From Arabidopsis thaliana (lineage: Eukaryota; Streptophyta; Magnoliopsida; Brassicales; Brassicaceae), in the NCBI RefSeq assembly GCF_000001735.4, contig NC_003070.9, positions 6,634,001 through 6,698,000 of the forward strand: a stretch of 64,000 nucleotides of DNA. Reading direction: 5' to 3'. Positions 37,451 through 49,290 of this stretch are shown here, one piece after another; position 1 is the first letter of the stretch; each line of letters begins with the position of its first letter. Under the pieces are notes generated by a model that worked only from the letters and a program-made list of their open reading frames with translations, had not been told where the DNA came from and made no database searches. The translations under genes and the position numbers were made by a program.

Positions 37451-38506
37451 TCAAGAATCCAACGCGAACGGCGTTTGAAGAAGATCATACGGAGCCCAAA
37501 GCGCGTCTAAAGGACAAGGCCGACCAGCATCAAGCCTAGCCCATGGCTTACCTTTCCCACTCCAATGCAACAGACTCACCGGACCAGGATGGAGATCTCT
37601 ACACAGTCCTCTGAAATTATCACCTCCTAAACCGTGTTGGTTCCACCGATGATTAACCGGTTTAATCAAACCGGCAAAAACCAATAAAAACGGTGGTAAC
37701 GAACCAAGCTCGTAAATTCTCATTCTCTTTTGCATCGCCATCCACTCTTCGATGCGTGACGTGTACGCGCCTTCGCGCCACCGGGAAAGATCGATCACCA
37801 TGACTCCAGTGTTGAAGTAGCATGCTTTCCGATCGGCGAAGGTTAAAGAGAGAGTCGGATTAGACCAGAAGGTTGATGTGAAGTATGAAGTGAAATTGGC
37901 GTTGCAGTATTCCGGCGCGGCGAGGACTGAATCACGGCCGAGATCTGTGGCGGCGAGTTTTGCTATGTCGTCGACGAGGATCAGATCGGAGTCTAGGTAG
38001 ACGACGCGGCGGACGCAGGGAGGGAGGAGATCGGCGAGGTAGCTTCTTGCGTAGTTTAAAGGACAGTCTAGTGCGGAGCGGATAGAGGAGGAGATAAGGC
38101 GAGAGACGGAGGAGACGTTGAAGACGTAGACGGTGAAATCAAGGTAAGGGAAAGAGGAGGATATGGTGGCTCGTAAGGAAGAAGCGTCGGCGGAAGCAGA
38201 GGCGACGAAGTGGAAAACAATGTTTTCAGGACAAGAAGAGTGTTGGAGGACGGAGAGAACAGCGGCGACTGAGCCACGAATGTAGGCGGCGTCGAGTGTC
38301 ATCGCCACGTGGACAGCTCGACGTGAGCAGAAGATTGGTTTGGCGACCACGTCATCGTCGGACTCGGAGTCATCGATTAAGGGGCAATCTGCAGAATTGT
38401 AAAACTGTGGGGCTTCTTTGAATTTTTGAATAATTGTAGTGGCGGAAATGGGTTTATGAAGAAGAAGTAGCGAGAGGAGAATGAGAAGAAGAAGATGTTG
38501 GGACAT
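37451..38506 (-). CDS. PARVUS: PARVUS/GATL1, GT8 glycosyltransferase of xylan synthesis
   Basis: A single-exon gene for 351 residues. Residues 1-22 form a leucine-rich signal peptide, so the enzyme enters the secretory pathway. The GT8 core contains the metal-binding DSD motif at 172-174 ([11 protein letters not shown]) and the C-terminal HWSGKGKPW motif at about 314-322 that contacts the nucleotide sugar. PARVUS is needed to build the reducing-end tetrasaccharide of glucuronoxylan in secondary walls. An upstream in-frame ATG would add 31 polar residues ahead of the signal peptide. I chose the inner ATG because it puts the signal sequence at the N-terminus and gives the known length. Gene symbol GATL1 is a synonym. 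Confidence 0.96.
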
Positions 38507-41500
38507 GGTTTCTTTCTTCTTCGTCGACTCTCTGGTTGTATTGGAAGGTTTTGTTTCTCTCAAACTGAGAACAAGAAGAGAAGAGCTGTCTCTAAACACT
38601 TTTTATCATGTGTGTGTGTAAGAGAGAGGAAAATTAAAAAAATGGTTTTGCTTAGATTTTGGGTTTCTCTCATTAAAAAATATTTATATATTGATTAGAT
38701 TCCAAGCCCTTTTCATGATTTTTAAATTTAAATCTTGAAAACTGAAAATCATATTATTGCGTCAGGTAACAAAAAAATGGTCAAATTATTTACTGAATTT
38801 TTCGACTTAAATGTGTTGTTTTATCGAATGCAGAAATGTGGGAATTTATTGTATCCACATGATTACCGAAAATCAGTGTAGATCCACGTTATAGGCTATA
38901 TAATGTATATTAAATGGGTGATTACATTATTTATTAATGAGATTTGAGTTTTTATAATTTCCGTTTGTATTTTTTTCTTACTAAAAATGCACAAAATTAA
39001 AAGAGACATGGAAGTTGATATATGAGATTGATAAGTACTTATCAAAAACAAATTCACACACGTAATATCGCTATGTTTGTCTGTGCATACAGTACAAACA
39101 AATAGTTTTTAGAATTCGAATTTCTCGGATAGATATATCTCGAGAAATTATTGAAAATTATGTGGCTAGTACTTAGTACGATTCACAGTTGCAGAAGAAT
39201 AGGGGGGAAGATATAGAAACGTGAAATGAATGTTTTGAGAATAATTTAACGAGCTGTTCAAAAGAATGAAATATAATTATATACATGACTTGGTCAATAA
39301 TTCTTATGGTTGAGATGTTATGTTTAGCTTCAAGCTTTATAGTAAATCTATTCATTTTTGCTATAAGTTTTTTAGTTTTTTCTTTGAAGTTTCTATTATG
39401 GTCCTTTGTCACTTTCCATGACTACGAAATTTATTGGTGAAATGAAATACAATAAATAAATAAATTGGATCCATTTGAAAATTCGTATTATAACGCCTAT
39501 TTGCATTTTACATATTTCTGCCACACTTGTTTTTTTTTTTGGCTTATTGGTTATAGTCTTTTTATTTTATTTTTAAATGTTAGTCTTTTATTTTCAATGA
39601 TTGAATTTTCTTTTCTTTTTTCCTAAGAAACTTTTTTTGGATCATGGGGAATGGGCACATCAGCACATGGTCAGGAAGTGGGTTTCCCTTTTTCTTTTGC
39701 TGACGAATTTCTAATTACCTAATAATTGTAATAATTTGAAACGAAAATGTATACCTATCATATATATTTATTAGAGAGATTTAATTTTGGTTTTGACCGA
39801 CCACAACTTACAATTATGAACTACCATCGTTTAAATAAAAAAACGTTGGCTGTAAAAAAAAAAAAAGTTGAAGAATGTAGCAATTTTCATCTCATGAACT
39901 TGTTCAGAGTTTCAATGTTTCAGAAATTTTACTTTTAGTGTCTCATTGCGGAAGAAGTTCTTTCATTTCCAATTAGGAGTACAAATAAGCAAGCCCTTTC
40001 CAAAGAATGCATTTTGAGTTCATAGTATTAAGCACATTTGCTCGTTTTGTTAGTACTGATGGTTATTATGTTGAATAATCAAAACTAAAAACTAAACTAA
40101 TAAAAATTAAAATATTAGAAAAGTTTTCCATTATACAATAGTACTAATAAACACTCATAAAGATAAACGTAGAAAAGCAAGACGCGTGGGCCAAACGTGA
40201 AATGGAATAATATCTCAAATCCTAATGGTACGACTTTTCTTTCATCACCAAATGTGAATTCGTGAGTACTTTTGTGTTAAAGTCTTGTAGAATTTATACC
40301 ATGTCATTTTTGTTTTTGTTTTTTTGCATACTTTTTTTTATAATTTTGTTAGTTTTCTTTTTACTTCAAATAATTTCCTTTCATTATGTAAAACACCCGC
40401 GATTAAGACAACTCCTTGCAATACACCATATAAAGATACTCCAAAAAGAAATACATACAAAGATATATACCATATAGAGTTTTTCAAGAAAAAATATCCA
40501 CATATCGGAAAATGTTAAACCAATTATGTTCATGGCCATAATAAAACATAATATACGTAAAAATAAAAGGTTCAACGTAATTTTATGATTAGCCTCCACT
40601 TTACATATATTCATCAATAGTCATACAAATCCTCAAATTAAACAACCGCTAAACAATAGGTCAATAAAACCATTGTGCAAGGATCTATCTTGAATTTCAG
40701 CCCTCCAACCATTACTTAGGTAACCGGTTAGAACGTTTTATTTAATTGGTAACCAAGTAACGGTTACAAGAACCTACATTTATATTCACCAACTTACCAA
40801 TCAAATCTTACTTGCACAATGTTTTTCATATGTTGCATACTTGCATTGAGTAAAAATTTAGAAATATACAGTTACCAGAAAAATATTAAGTTAAGAAGCC
40901 AACTTGATTTGTTGGGCCATCGTTTTATCTTGAAAACCCCTTCACTTATATCCTAAGGGAATTGGGTGCTCACAAAAAAAAAAAAAAAGGTTCGAAGGAA
41001 TTGTGTGCTGAGACTTAAAGCATTGTGAGAATGCGAGGTTTCCTTCTTCTTTTTACTTTCATATATTTAAACTCATTTCATTTTATCATTATAATTCTCA
41101 CAATATGACTATATATGAATTGTATATTTAGCGACCAACATATATAGCTCATTTTATTCCGGTGGAAAATCATGAAACTTTGAAAAAATATGATCGATGA
41201 AGCCATGAAGGCATATGGCTTCAGCCTTTTGATGACACATTAAATAAAATATAGAAACGAACGTAATACTAGTATTAAATAAGCATGTTGCATGTGTCAT
41301 GTGTGCATGAAGGGAGGGTTATTATTATTAATACATGTTCATGAGTGTATGCACATAAATGGATAATTTTAATTAGAAACAGATGAAGTGGAGATTATTG
41401 CATCTGTGTGTGTGAACTCTCTGAGAAACAAATTAAAAAATTACAATGGGTCTCATTGTCTCAAAGGTAGATTTCGAATAAGCATGTATGGTCTACACTA

Positions 41501-42423
41501 CACATTCACTTCCATGAGTCCAAAAAGCCATAACTTTAGTCTTCTTCTGAAATAGTTGCTTCCTAATAATTTAAAAAATATTGGATGCATTGGCTGCACG
41601 TGACTTCAAAATATTTGTATGTATATTTTGAAAAGAGATATAGAACAAAACTTGGACAAAACTACAATACTAGTACGAAAAATAAAGACACTGCACATCT
41701 AAACACAAACAATCATATTGCGTTTATATGTTCACCGTTGTTAGTTAATGTTTTTAGTAAGAAAACTAAAAGTAAGTAAAATTAGGTATATCCTAAAATA
41801 TTTATTTTAGAAAAATATATAATGTGAACGGTCTAAACATTTGTGAGTTTTAATATAATTATGACGATTGAAAGTATCAAATAAAAAGTATTTGAGGCAA
41901 ATAATTCTTCTGGTATCTAACCACACCTACACCTTACAAGTAATAGGGAGCAGCATCTTATGTCATGTCTTCGAAAGCTATGAACACTAAAAAATGTTTA
42001 GTTGCTGAAAAAATTTCACCAAAAAGGGAAGAAGAGTTCAAAGTATACTTAGACTCCCTTAACGAACAAACTAAACAAACATTTTTGCAGGCAATGAGAC
42101 ACTATCAATACAATAAGAGGCTCCCAAAACGTGTTTGCAGATAAACACAAGTAAAAGATCCGAAGGAGCCAACAACATGATGATGAATAATAATCGTATC
42201 CAACATTATGGGAATAATTAAACAACATAAGTATTGAGTGAAGACTCGCAAGTCAAATCCTTAAGAAATATCAGTAAGAGAATCCGACAGGTTTTATTAA
42301 TATATGAACAATTTGCTAAAGTAGCAGTTTACAAGCCAACTCACAGCACATATTTTCCCATGTTTTTATGCAATAAAATCTAGAATAAAAAGCGAAATAC
42401 AGTTAGCTAAATCGATTTCCTCA
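38507..42423. other. Intergenic DNA between PARVUS and the RING gene
   Basis: About 3.9 kb without a supported gene. It includes the PARVUS upstream region and, at its right end, the RING gene 3' region. An inverted repeat at 40666-40826 is listed separately. Other open frames are short and rich in Phe, Ile and Lys, as expected from AT-rich noise. Confidence 0.5.
40666..40826. repeat. Short MITE-like element with 16-bp inverted ends
   Basis: AAAACCATTGTGCAAG at 40666-40681 is the inverted complement of the sequence at 40811-40826 with one mismatch. Eleven central bases (CATTGTGCAAG) match perfectly. The 161-bp unit contains smaller palindromic motifs such as TAACCGGTTA and GGTTACC-like segments. 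I could not identify a convincing target-site duplication, so its transposon origin is plausible but unproven. It might instead be a fold-back sequence. Confidence 0.55.
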
Positions 42424-43104
42424 CTAGCTCAAGAAGAGAGAAAACACAACAACGACGAAAACAATGAGTAACAATATCCTCAAGTGATGGTCTTGTTGTC
42501 CTTGTCGACCCGTGTGCCGCTGGTAACTATGCATATGCGAGTGTCCTCCATGAAACGGATTCGAGAAACCGTGAGGGAAGCCGCCAGAAGCAGCAGCTCC
42601 ATACATGGCTGCATCAGGGAAACCATGGAAATGGAGGTTGAACAAAGAAGGAATCAAACCGCCAAACGCTGCAGACAATGTAACATTCCCGAACCGCGCA
42701 CTCGCCATCGGAGCAGCAAAACCTCCCATGAACCCTCCAAACCCATGATGATGAGCAAAACCATGGTTAGGATCAGGAGGTTGTGCAGTTTCGGGTCTCT
42801 GTCCCGATGGACGGTTAGGCACTTCGAGACCCGGAATGGACTTGGACCGAGGGTCAGCAGACGATTTACCTCTACCGTACAAAGGAACCAATCTGTCTTC
42901 TTCGATCACGGCTTTGCAAACAGGACAGTCCTTAGATTGAGAATGGAGATGGAGCCATTTGTATAAACAAGGCCAACAGAACAAGTGACCACAGAGAGTG
43001 ACAATAGGATCTTGAGCCAAGTCTAAGCAGATGTTACATTCGAAGTTACTCGAATCATTGTTGTTTGTATCATTACCGCTAGAACAAGAAGGGACATCAG
43101 ACAT
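42424..43104 (-). CDS. Membrane-anchored RING-type E3 ubiquitin ligase (AT1G19310-like)
   Basis: A protein of 226 residues with no intron in the coding region. A C3HC4 RING lies at residues 23-63, with Cys23, Cys26, Cys38, His40, Cys43, Cys46, Cys60 and Cys63 all present. A glycine, histidine and phenylalanine-rich middle follows. The last 20 residues are a hydrophobic segment (LLLIVFVVVVFSLFL) that makes it tail-anchored. This matches the RMA/RNF5-like ligases of the endoplasmic reticulum that ubiquitylate membrane proteins. The substrate is not known to me. A leader intron at 43122-43535 is supported by a CGG/GTAAAT donor and an AAAAGCAG acceptor on the minus strand. Confidence 0.93.
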   Translation of the reverse strand: MSDVPSCSSGNDTNNNDSSNFECNICLDLAQDPIVTLCGHLFCWPCLYKWLHLHSQSKDCPVCKAVIEEDRLVPLYGRGKSSADPRSKSIPGLEVPNRPSGQRPETAQPPDPNHGFAHHHGFGGFMGGFAAPMASARFGNVTLSAAFGGLIPSLFNLHFHGFPDAAMYGAAASGGFPHGFSNPFHGGHSHMHSYQRHTGRQGQQDHHLRILLLIVFVVVVFSLFLS

Positions 43105-43747
43105 GATTCACCACAAAACCTCTGCTTTTAATCTCCGACACTGGATTATCACAAGCACCATATAAATTAGCACAAATAAACACAGAGGATTAAATCAACT
43201 AATCAACAACTCTCATTGACCAAAATGAAATTAGTGATTCCAAATTTTCTAATTTGCTTGAATTTGTCACGATTCAATAATCATTAATGGATCATTCAGC
43301 TTTAATAATATACATTAAAAAATCCAAAAAAAAAAGAGAGAAGTAATTCAAACAATCAAAACGGAATCATAAACCTCTAGATCTCTCCGATAAACCACTA
43401 AAATCACCGATCATATATTCCCGTGAATAAAATAACTAACTTATCTCCAATCGTACAAAATCATAAACAGAAACGGAAAACGAGAAACAAAAAAATCAAG
43501 CAAAAGAGTTGGAACAATCCGAAATATAAATTTACCGATTAGAGATTTAGATCGGGCGATGAAGGGATCGACGGAACGATCGCAATCCGCAAAGGAACAC
43601 CGTTCGCTTAAGGGTTAAGGTTGGCCGGAGGAGACAAGTTTCATCGAGAGAAAGATATTTTCAGAATATTAATATTTGTATTAAACCTGTTTTGTTTTAT
43701 TTAATTACCCGCGAATTGACGTGTCTTTTGGACTGGTCCCCCAATTC

Positions 43748-43771
43748 CACGTGGGAACATGTGTGCACGTG
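43748..43771. promoter_or_regulatory. Two G-boxes upstream of the RING gene
   Basis: CACGTG occurs at 43748-43753 and 43766-43771, an 18-base centre spacing, roughly 100 bases upstream of the likely transcription start of the minus-strand RING gene. G-boxes bind bZIP, bHLH and BZR-type factors. Occupancy is inference. Confidence 0.4.
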
Positions 43772-44933
43772 ACGGAGAACTAGTGGCTGTTTCAAGTCAA
43801 CAATATCGTCTTAACCGTTGGATTGGTTGATAACGAGAGATAATGTAACAACTAACAAATCTAATGGATGTTGATGAATATAAATAATAGTATCAACGTA
43901 CGACTTTAATGGCGGTCAAAATGTGACATTGAGACGGTTTCATTAAGTCAGTTTCAGTGCCAGCCAGATTCGACCCGACTCGGTACGGATACTTGCTCGA
44001 CGATTTATCATTCGTTTATCGACTAATCCAACGTTTACTACTCCTTATTCTTCGTTTGTTTTTAATGTTCTTCATGAACTTAATTATTGAGACAAAGTGA
44101 GGAAAATATGGAGAGTGTGCTTTTGTTCATGAACATGTTCTGATTTGGTCGGTGATAAATCTTCTGTATCAAGAAGATGTTTACATTAACTTTTCAAATG
44201 ACAACATATGCGAGAAACAAAACACACGTATCACTCTTTTAACGTACGTAACTGCTCCAACAGATCTATCTTATTCTTTATATACGTTTGCTTCTTCCTC
44301 AAAACCTCATCCGAGTAGGTGCTGGTGCAGGTGACGAGATCATCTTTATTTAGAATAATTGGTGAGGACCTAAAACGAAATAAGCGTTATCGATTGATTT
44401 TAGTTTTGTCTCTGAATCCATTTTCTCTGCTTTGATGGAGGAAGAAAAAACTAAGCAGGTACTTATCTATATTCACAATTGGGTAGTTACGTAATAAACA
44501 AGACACCAGTGATGGAACGAATTTAGTAGAGTAAGCGAGCCCGTGATAGAACGAGTCTAAATGTGATTCATCGACTCATTCGGAGTTATGGTTTGTGGGA
44601 CAGTAAATATATATGCTGAGAAATCCACTAATCTTTAAGAACTTAACTATAAACTCTGTATCGGATCATTCTTTTTATTAAGGTTTGTGCTAAAGATAAT
44701 CGATTCTCTTGGACGATTAGTAGAAGGGAAAAAATACGCAATGGCGCGAGAGTGTGCGATCGTATGAGAGTTGTAATCCCACACGTGCGGTCTCCCACGT
44801 TTCAAAAAATAACGGGAAAAATTATATAAATCACGTAGCATGTTAATAATTAGGACATTATATTAAATTAACGTTTTCAAAAAAGGAAATATAGTGTTAT
44901 TGAAAAACACATGTATGACATTTATTTGGGAGC

Positions 44934-45195
44934 ATTTTGCAAAGTAAATGTTGCTACCTGACACGTCATATTTGCCAATTTATACATCTCTTGTAGATTT
45001 TCTTAATTACATAAAAAGATAAACTTTCATATTTGCTAACAAAATATGAGGGGAAAAAATCAGCTTATTGAACGGAAGATCTATTTAATATTATGAAAGT
45101 TGATTTTTATGTAATTAAGAAAAATAATCACATAAATTAATAAAAGTAAAAACAATATATGATGTGTCACTTTATGGTAAGTAGTATCCAAAATA
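44934..45195. repeat. Hairpin-type inverted repeat (MITE-like) upstream of the thaumatin-like gene
   Basis: The segment around 44998-45035 (TTTTCTTAATTACATAAAAA, then AACTTTCATA) is repeated in inverted orientation around 45092-45124 with only a few differences. The similarity continues outward: TGACACGTCATAT on the left corresponds to TGACACATCATAT when the right side is inverted, and ATTTTG lies equally far outside on both flanks. The arms therefore extend for roughly 90-110 bases around a short spacer. This is the structure of a foldback MITE. Its outer limits and target duplication are uncertain. It ends about 130 bases before the thaumatin-like start codon. Confidence 0.7.
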
Positions 45196-45246
45196 ATAAG
45201 CTAAAGTTGATTTTTTTTCTTGTTCTGAAAAGAAGAGAGAAAACGC

Positions 45247-45254
45247 TATAAATA
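45247..45254 (+). promoter_or_regulatory. TATA box of the thaumatin-like gene
   Basis: TATAAATA in the context CGCTATAAATAGAGG is a near-ideal plant TATA box. It lies about 73 bases before the start codon, with a short CT/CA-rich leader between. Confidence 0.7.
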
Positions 45255-45326
45255 GAGGATCCTCACCATCAACTTCCTCCACTCATCATCATTCACAGCT
45301 TCAAATTTTCAATACTCAAATTAACA

Positions 45327-46178
45327 ATGGCGATTTTCTCCACATCACATCTTCTCTTCATCTCCTTCATCATAGCCACATGTATACATAAACCATTTCC
45401 AACATTTTCTGATTACTACTTTGATTCAATAATTTATCTTCATAAAATATCTTCGTTTATAATTAATTAATTTTGAATTGTATTGCAAGGTACAATTTCT
45501 GTCTCCGGTACAACCTTCACCTTAACAAACCATTGCGGCTCCACAATCTGGCCTGGAATCCTCACCGCAAACGGCGCACAACTCGGCGACGGCGGATTTG
45601 CCTTAGCTTCAGGATCTTCCGTAACCTTCACCGTTTCTCCAGGTTGGTCCGGTCGATTTTGGGCTCGAACGTATTGTAACTTCGACGCCTCAGGCTCAGG
45701 TAAATGCGGTACCGGGGACTGCGGCAGCAAGTTAAAATGCGCCGGCGCAGGAGGAGCTCCACCAGCCACACTCGCCGAATTCACAATCGGCTCCTCCGGA
45801 AAGAAAAACGCCGTGCAAGATTTTTACGACGTGAGCCTCGTAGATGGTTATAACGTTCAGATGAAAATCACACCGCAAGGTGGCTCAGGGGATTGTAAAA
45901 CCGCGGGATGCGTTTCGGACGTGAACGCGATTTGTCCAAAAGAGCTACAAGTTACGGGCCCATCGGGTGTTGCAGCGTGTAAGAGTGCTTGTGAGGCTTT
46001 TAACAAGCCGGAGTATTGTTGCACCGGCGCGTATAGTACACCGGCGACTTGTCCGCCCACGAATTACTCGAAGATATTTAAACAAGCTTGTCCGAGTGCG
46101 TATAGCTATGCATACGATGATGCTTCCAGTACTTTTACTTGTACTAATGCTAATTATGAGATCAGTTTCTGTTCTTAG
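45327..46178 (+). CDS. Thaumatin-like pathogenesis-related (PR-5 family) protein (AT1G19320-like)
   Basis: Two exons, 45327-45381 and 45490-46178, encode 247 residues. The first exon encodes most of a signal peptide (MAIFSTSHLLFISFIIATC), so the protein is secreted to the apoplast. The mature part has the thaumatin fold signature: 16 cysteines able to form eight disulphides, the early NHCGSTIWPG segment, and the DFYDVSLVDGYN segment contributing to the acidic cleft. Members of this family bind glucans and are often antifungal. No C-terminal membrane anchor or kinase domain is present. The first intron, just inside the signal peptide, is typical of the family. Confidence 0.94.
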
Positions 46179-46823
46179 GCAAAAATCGCCTTTATTATTC
46201 ATTAATTATTATTATTTATCAATGAATAAAAAGATTGATCATTTTTAACATATTTTTATGTTTTATTTGTCTCTTTAATCTCCTTCACAAATACAAAAAG
46301 GTGACGTTTCTAAAACAAAAGATGAGATACGGCATGCATAGCCATTATTATCAACAAGGAGGAGATAATCAAAGATTATGTTTCAAAAAGAAGATGAAAC
46401 TTTATATATTTGATTGTTTAAGAAAAAAGATTATTACATAAAAATATCAAAGTTTATTTGAGTAAAATGGTTTTTTTGGTAGGAGTTTCTTTTTTTTTTT
46501 TGGGTAGGACAATTTGTATTTGACTTGAGGTTAAAGGAAATGAAAGAAAAAAGTGAGAGAAGTGATACCAAACATATTTACATTCTAACAACATACCGGT
46601 CACTCCAGATCGTATCAGACAAGATAGTTTCCAATAGGGAGCTTTAGAGAGTTATTTGGTTTTTTTGATGGTACTTACATTGGCTAAACAACAGAAGCAA
46701 AGAAGAAACAACATCTACCCTTTAGCCAAACATCACTAGAAGAACTAAACTTAGCAAGCCACAAATGGTTAAACAAGTTGATGTACCGTACATACAGGAT
46801 TTGTTAAGAGTCAGGGCTTTTCT
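46179..46823. other. Convergent 3' region between the thaumatin-like gene and AFR2
   Basis: 645 bp expected to hold both 3' untranslated regions. It contains T-rich runs and no open frame worth reporting. Confidence 0.55.
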
Positions 46824-49290
46824 TTAGCTGATGCAGTTAAGATCAGTGTTTCTGGATTCTTTGGATTGAAACTTGCAAGCCTTCTTCATTCTCTTTGCAG
46901 CTTGGACAAACCCCACAATAACCTGAAGCTCATCCATTTGCTGTATTCATTTCACAGTTATTTACACCATTTTATTGATTATCAGGACAAAATTAAGACA
47001 AATCCATAACACAGTGAAGGCTCAGAGATGTTGACGTACCTGAGACATGAAGTGCCTTTGAACAATGTCAATTAGTTGCTCCTTTGATGGATTTGGAATT
47101 GCATCCACCTACAAAGAGTTTCTTCAGAAGCAAGCACATAGAAAACAAGATTGAGAAAACGAAAGTAAGTTTCTTCTCTTCCTTTTCTTCTGGAATTCAA
47201 CTTACAAGGTTAAAATGTCGCCAATAATTCAGTAAAGCAGGCATTTCCAATTTGCTAAGATCAACCTTCTGCTTGAAAGCATATGATATAGCATCAGTAA
47301 ACTTACGATTTGTTGCATTATCTTCAAATGGAATAGATGTCAAAAAATTTGAATGCATACCATGTTTTCAGGAGGAGTAAAACCCGAACTTTTTGATTGC
47401 GAGTCAGATGATAGAGACCTGCTCATCGTCTTGTGAGATGACCGAGATGATCTCTGCCCTCTTAGCTTCGACTTATGAGGCTTCAGTGTGTCCTCAGATG
47501 CTGGAAAAGAAACAACTTATCATAGAAACAAGTCTGAAAAAAATCAGTTAAAAGGGTTCCCATCAAAGAACAATATATCACTTAGTAGCTCACAGGAGAC
47601 TAAATCAAGTTTAGAGATCTCTATATCAAGTTTTTGACAAATTGGCAGAATCGTTACAAAAATAACAAGGAACAAAACTTACTCATATCAGAGCCATTCC
47701 TCTGTGTGTTTTCGAAATCAAGATCATCGTCTTCTTCGTTTCCAGTAGGAGGTTCAAGGACACTAAGCGCATTCCTCTGCAACTTTACTTCTATTCCATT
47801 TGTCAAAACCTACAAACCAAAAAGCACAACAATAATTCTGATTAAATACTTTTAACTCCATAAACAAGTACTGACATTGATTTTAATACTTCAACTCCTA
47901 CTGTTACTTCCATAGGAATTCTGGGAGACAAGAACTGGTGGAATGTGATATCACTAATAGTAAAACATAATCGTGATACTGAAGAAATTCGTAAATTATA
48001 TGGATTATTCTCTAAAGTTTAAAGCTAGAATATGGTGAAGTTACTCCTTTAGGTCCACATACACAGAGACACTATCAAAAAGATCTTGCAGAGCAGTTTA
48101 TAATATAAACTAGCCAACCAAAGCATAAAGATTTTATAAAGAATAGTAATCGACAGAAGTGACACTGCTTGGGGACGAAAATGACTCAACTAATTAAGAA
48201 AGAACAAAAAAGAAGAAAAACCTCTAAAACAAATGATTAACATTAATCAAAAGACTAACAAATTTCAAAAAGCCAGCTTGGATCCTTAAGGTGGAGAACA
48301 AAAATGTCAAGAAATATGATGGAGAATTAGATAACAAGTGCATATTTGTTATGATGTTTTATTGACCAGGCGCCAAAATAAAGTTGCCTCTTTTTTGGTT
48401 TGCCTAATTAATGTTTGCAAACTCAAAAATCACTTATCCCCTATAGATGATTCCTTAAATTGAGCCTGAAACTCAGCATGAAACACCAAAATAATCAAAG
48501 ATACCAAAATGTTTCAGAATCTTTATTTGATGCAAACTAATTTTTAAAGAAAAATAAAAATCACTCAAGGGTTTCATGAATAAAATAACTACCTAAGAAC
48601 CATAAATACAAGGTTAAACAGTGTAAAATCCAGCAATAATGGTGACTTGAATGCTATCATGCATGCAACAAGTTCAATCGCCAGATTTCGAAAATTTTAC
48701 AGATTTAACATTTGGTAAATACAAAAGTAGATTTGATTTTCGATCAAACTAACAATTCTTGGTTTAAAATTAGATGCGAGGAAACATAATTATTGACTTG
48801 ATTAGTGAATCTATAACTAGTAAATCGAAGCTCATGAATGATTATATCTAATTTAAAGTTGATCATGTTGAGAAATTCAAGGGAAAAAAACCCAAATTTG
48901 AAATACAAAATCATCCCAAAACCCAAATTATGTTCATCAATTGCAAACTTGGTAAATCCAGAAAACAGAGAACAAAACACTAGATTAGATCGAAATTTAA
49001 CTATAAATGGAAAACGGAACAGGAAACAACAAAGATAACATTTTTACCAAAAAAGGAAAGAAATCAAATAACTTTACCAGCCAATGCCAACCACCGAGAC
49101 CGACAGCTTTTTTGACAACACCTTGAAGACCAACAAGCACCGATTTCGTCCGGTTGTTTCCGGTGACCACCACTTTTGTATGACGTGGCAATACCGATAA
49201 CTCTTCTTCACTACTGCAATCGCCGTAAAAGCTCTGAATCTGCGGGAATCCTCCATTCACCACTCCTGAGCTATCTACAGCTTCCAGCAT
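46824..49290 (-). CDS. AFR2: SAP30-like histone deacetylase complex subunit
   Basis: Six exons on the minus strand are 49078-49290, 47683-47809, 47361-47500, 47206-47268, 47040-47108 and 46824-46940. They join with consistent phase to 242 residues. The C-terminal third (KVDLSKLEMPALLNYWRHFN, then VDAIPNPSKEQLIDIVQRHF) is the SAP30 Sin3-binding region. It is followed by a helical stretch, QMDELQVIVGFVQAAKRMKK. SAP30 proteins bridge Sin3 scaffolds and histone deacetylases. AFR1 and AFR2 repress FT chromatin to adjust flowering, which is established for the family and not visible here. The middle is a serine and basic-rich linker. The name is assigned from recall of the locus. Confidence 0.92.

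Larger units (their letters stand above)
43105..45326. other. Divergent upstream region of the RING and thaumatin-like genes
   Basis: This interval separates two genes pointing away from each other. It contains the RING leader intron, a pair of G-boxes, and a hairpin-like inverted repeat near the thaumatin-like promoter, all listed separately. No further gene is supported. Confidence 0.5.

Noticed and set aside
38507-38599. 31-residue N-terminal extension of PARVUS
   Set aside because: It would bury the signal peptide behind polar residues and exceeds the known 351-residue length.
40984-41030. tRNA-like T-loop sequence GGTTCGAA
   Set aside because: No acceptor stem, anticodon arm or D arm can be built around it.
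45467-46202. Overlapping antisense frames across the thaumatin-like gene
   Set aside because: They are shadows of a GC-richer coding exon; the sense frame has the signal peptide and all 16 cysteines.
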